Assembly: GCA_036556825.1 (NCBI GenBank)
Contig: DATBIR010000066.1
Coordinates: 1 to 6,975 of the forward strand
Source of the DNA: JAJKJG01 sp036556825
GTDB lineage: Bacteria > Pseudomonadota > Alphaproteobacteria > Rhizobiales > Beijerinckiaceae
DNA: 6,975 nucleotides
Direction of reading: 5' to 3'
In this document: piece after piece, positions 5,990 through 6,975 of the stretch
Position numbering within the stretch: position 1 is the first letter of the stretch
Layout: each line of letters opens with the position of its first letter
Position numbers and translations under genes: made by a program
Notes under the pieces: generated by a model
What the model was told of the DNA's origin: nothing
What the model saw: the letters and a program-made list of their open reading frames with translations, nothing else
Databases searched by the model: none

Positions 5990-6015
5990 GCAACCGGTTG
6001 CGAAAGGTTAACCTT
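5990..6015. promoter_or_regulatory. Two adjacent perfect 12-bp palindromes, possible regulator site
   Basis: GCAACCGGTTGC (5990-6001) and AAGGTTAACCTT (6004-6015) are each perfectly self-complementary and lie 2 bp apart. Their GGTT elements start 10 bp apart, about one helical turn. They sit in the divergent region 92 bp before the DUF1499 start. The binding factor, if any, is unknown. Only one TTAA is present, so the usual CtrA pair is not formed. Confidence 0.4.
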
Positions 6016-6021
6016 GGGAGC

Positions 6022-6068
6022 CTTATCGAGGCAGGATGCCGGCGACCGGCGCCAGCCTTGGCGATAAG
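6022..6068 (+). other. Possible stem structure in the leader of the DUF1499 gene
   Basis: CTTATCG (6022-6028) pairs with CGATAAG (6062-6068), AGGC (6029-6032) with GCCT (6055-6058), and GCCGG (6038-6042) with CCGGC (6046-6050) around a CGA loop, giving one long bulged hairpin 38 nt before the DUF1499 start. It matches no riboswitch I know. GC-rich DNA produces such pairings by chance, so this is tentative. Confidence 0.25.
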
Positions 6069-6106
6069 AAGTGGCGCGCCCTCGAGAGCCTCTGTAGACC
6101 GAGCCG

Positions 6107-6886
6107 ATGCGTCGTCTGATCATCGAAGAGCCCGTCACCCGCTTCGCGCAATGGGCGCTGCCCGTCGCCTGGTTCGCGCTCGCCGTCACGGCCATCGCCG
6201 TGGCGCTGATCCGTTTCCAGTTCGTCGAGTTCTTCCCCGGCCTGGTGGCGCTGGCGGCGGGGCTGTTCCTGGCGATCGAGGCTGCCGGCCTGTCGTTCAT
6301 CGCCTTCGTGCGCATCTGGCGCGAAGGCCGCCGCGGCCTCGGACGCGCCGTCAAGGCCCTGCTGCTGGCGATGGCCATTCTCGCCTATCCCGGCTGGTTC
6401 GGGCTCAAGGCCCTGACCCTGCCGCCGCTCACCGACGTGTCCACCGACATCGTCGATCCGCCGACCTTCTCGCGCTCGCGCGCCGCGCTCGAGGCGCGCG
6501 GCGGGCGCATCCCGCCGGACGTGGCGCCGGAATTGCGACGCCTGCAGCGCGCGGCCTATCCGCAGATCGCGCCGCTCACCCTCGATATCCCGCCCGATCA
6601 GGTCTACGAGCTGGTGCGCCGCGCGGCGCAGAACCGGAAATGGGAGGTCATCGAATCAGCGCGGCCGGGCGGCCGCGTCGGGCTCGGCCGCCTCGACGCC
6701 GTCGATCGCACCTTCCTCTTGCGCATCGCCGACGACGTCACGGTGCGCATCCGTCCGCGCGCCGACGGGGCGCGCATCGACGTGCGCTCCGCCTCGCGCA
6801 TCGGCCAGCACGACCTCGGCCAGAACGCCCATCGCATCCAGCGCTTCCTCGAAGAGGTCTCCAACCTCGCCATCGCCATCCGGTGA
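6107..6886 (+). CDS. DUF1499 family membrane protein
   Basis: Encodes 259 residues. Three hydrophobic segments fill the N-terminal part (about 15-35, 40-67 and 82-102), so it is probably an inner-membrane protein with a soluble C-terminal domain. That domain carries the DUF1499 pattern: DVSTDIVDPPTF (110-121), YPQIAPLTLD (151-160), DRTFLLRIADDVTVRIRP (200-217) and IDVRSASRIGQHDLGQNAHR (224-243). DUF1499 is widespread in Proteobacteria and plants and its biochemical role is not established, so none is claimed. The ATG at 6107 is the first possible start after an in-frame TAG at 6095-6097; the ribosome-binding sequence is weak. It is transcribed divergently from the MarR gene and may share its operator region. 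A long palindromic repeat starts 8 bp after its stop codon. High third-position GC throughout; no damage seen. Confidence 0.93.
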   Translation: MRRLIIEEPVTRFAQWALPVAWFALAVTAIAVALIRFQFVEFFPGLVALAAGLFLAIEAAGLSFIAFVRIWREGRRGLGRAVKALLLAMAILAYPGWFGLKALTLPPLTDVSTDIVDPPTFSRSRAALEARGGRIPPDVAPELRRLQRAAYPQIAPLTLDIPPDQVYELVRRAAQNRKWEVIESARPGGRVGLGRLDAVDRTFLLRIADDVTVRIRPRADGARIDVRSASRIGQHDLGQNAHRIQRFLEEVSNLAIAIR

Positions 6887-6894
6887 CATTTTTC

Positions 6895-6952
6895 TTCGTC
6901 ATTCCGGGGCTTCGCCAACGGGTTCGGCCTTCGGCCGCCCCGGCATGACGAA
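6895..6952. repeat. Long palindromic repeat (third type) after the DUF1499 gene
   Basis: TTCGTCATTCCGGGGC (6895-6910) and GCCCCGGCATGACGAA (6937-6952) are reverse complements except for one position, a 16-bp arm with one mismatch. The 26-bp interior holds a small stem, CGGCC-TTC-GGCCG (6925-6937), overlapping the right arm by one base. The CGTCATTCCGGGGC...CCGG.ATGACG form is a familiar Rhizobiales extragenic repeat (from memory). It could act as a transcription or decay barrier for the DUF1499 mRNA. Confidence 0.8.
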
Positions 6953-6975
6953 TATGACGTCAAGTGATGCGAAAC

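Noticed and set aside
6006..6013. GGTTAACC as a CtrA cell-cycle regulator site.
   Set aside because: CtrA sites need a second TTAA at about 7-bp spacing, and none is present.
5998..6948. A 316-codon plus-strand frame overlapping the DUF1499 gene.
   Set aside because: It is an Arg/Ala/Pro-rich alternative frame; the DUF1499 motifs are all in the 6107-6886 frame.

Overview
The window is high-GC bacterial chromosome. Strong GC preference at third codon positions, a two-subunit (alpha2beta2-type) glycyl-tRNA synthetase, a DUF1499 membrane protein and several short palindromic intergenic repeats of the kind common in Rhizobiales (Hyphomicrobiales) all point to an alphaproteobacterium of that order. 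No species can be named from the sequence alone.

Layout, left to right. (1) The 3' end of an unrecognised plus-strand gene (1-213) converges on glyS; a palindromic repeat exactly fills the 59-bp gap between the two stop codons. (2) glyS (273-2423, minus) and glyQ (2423-3466, minus) form a tightly coupled operon whose stop and start codons overlap as TGATG. They encode the beta and alpha subunits of glycyl-tRNA synthetase. A candidate sigma-70-type promoter sits so close to glyQ that it decides between two possible starts. (3) A gene-poor stretch (about 3525-4241) holds one uncertain small ORF (3710-3988) and one copy of a second repeat family. (4) A small secreted protein of unknown function (4242-4487, plus) is followed by two more copies of that repeat. 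(5) A HAD-family phosphatase (4684-5406, plus) converges on a MarR-type regulator (5422-5907, minus), with only 15 bp between stop codons. (6) The 199-bp divergent region between the MarR gene and a DUF1499 membrane protein gene (6107-6886, plus) contains a perfect 12-8-12 inverted repeat over a good candidate promoter, two back-to-back 12-bp palindromes and a possible leader stem. (7) The window closes with a third type of long palindromic repeat directly after the DUF1499 gene.

Most of the window is ordinary housekeeping and conserved hypothetical content. I see no mobile element, CRISPR array, tRNA, rRNA or defence system, and no convincing new multi-gene system. The parts most worth following up are the regulatory DNA between the MarR and DUF1499 genes, the unusual N-terminal extension of GlyQ, and the two small unrecognised ORFs.
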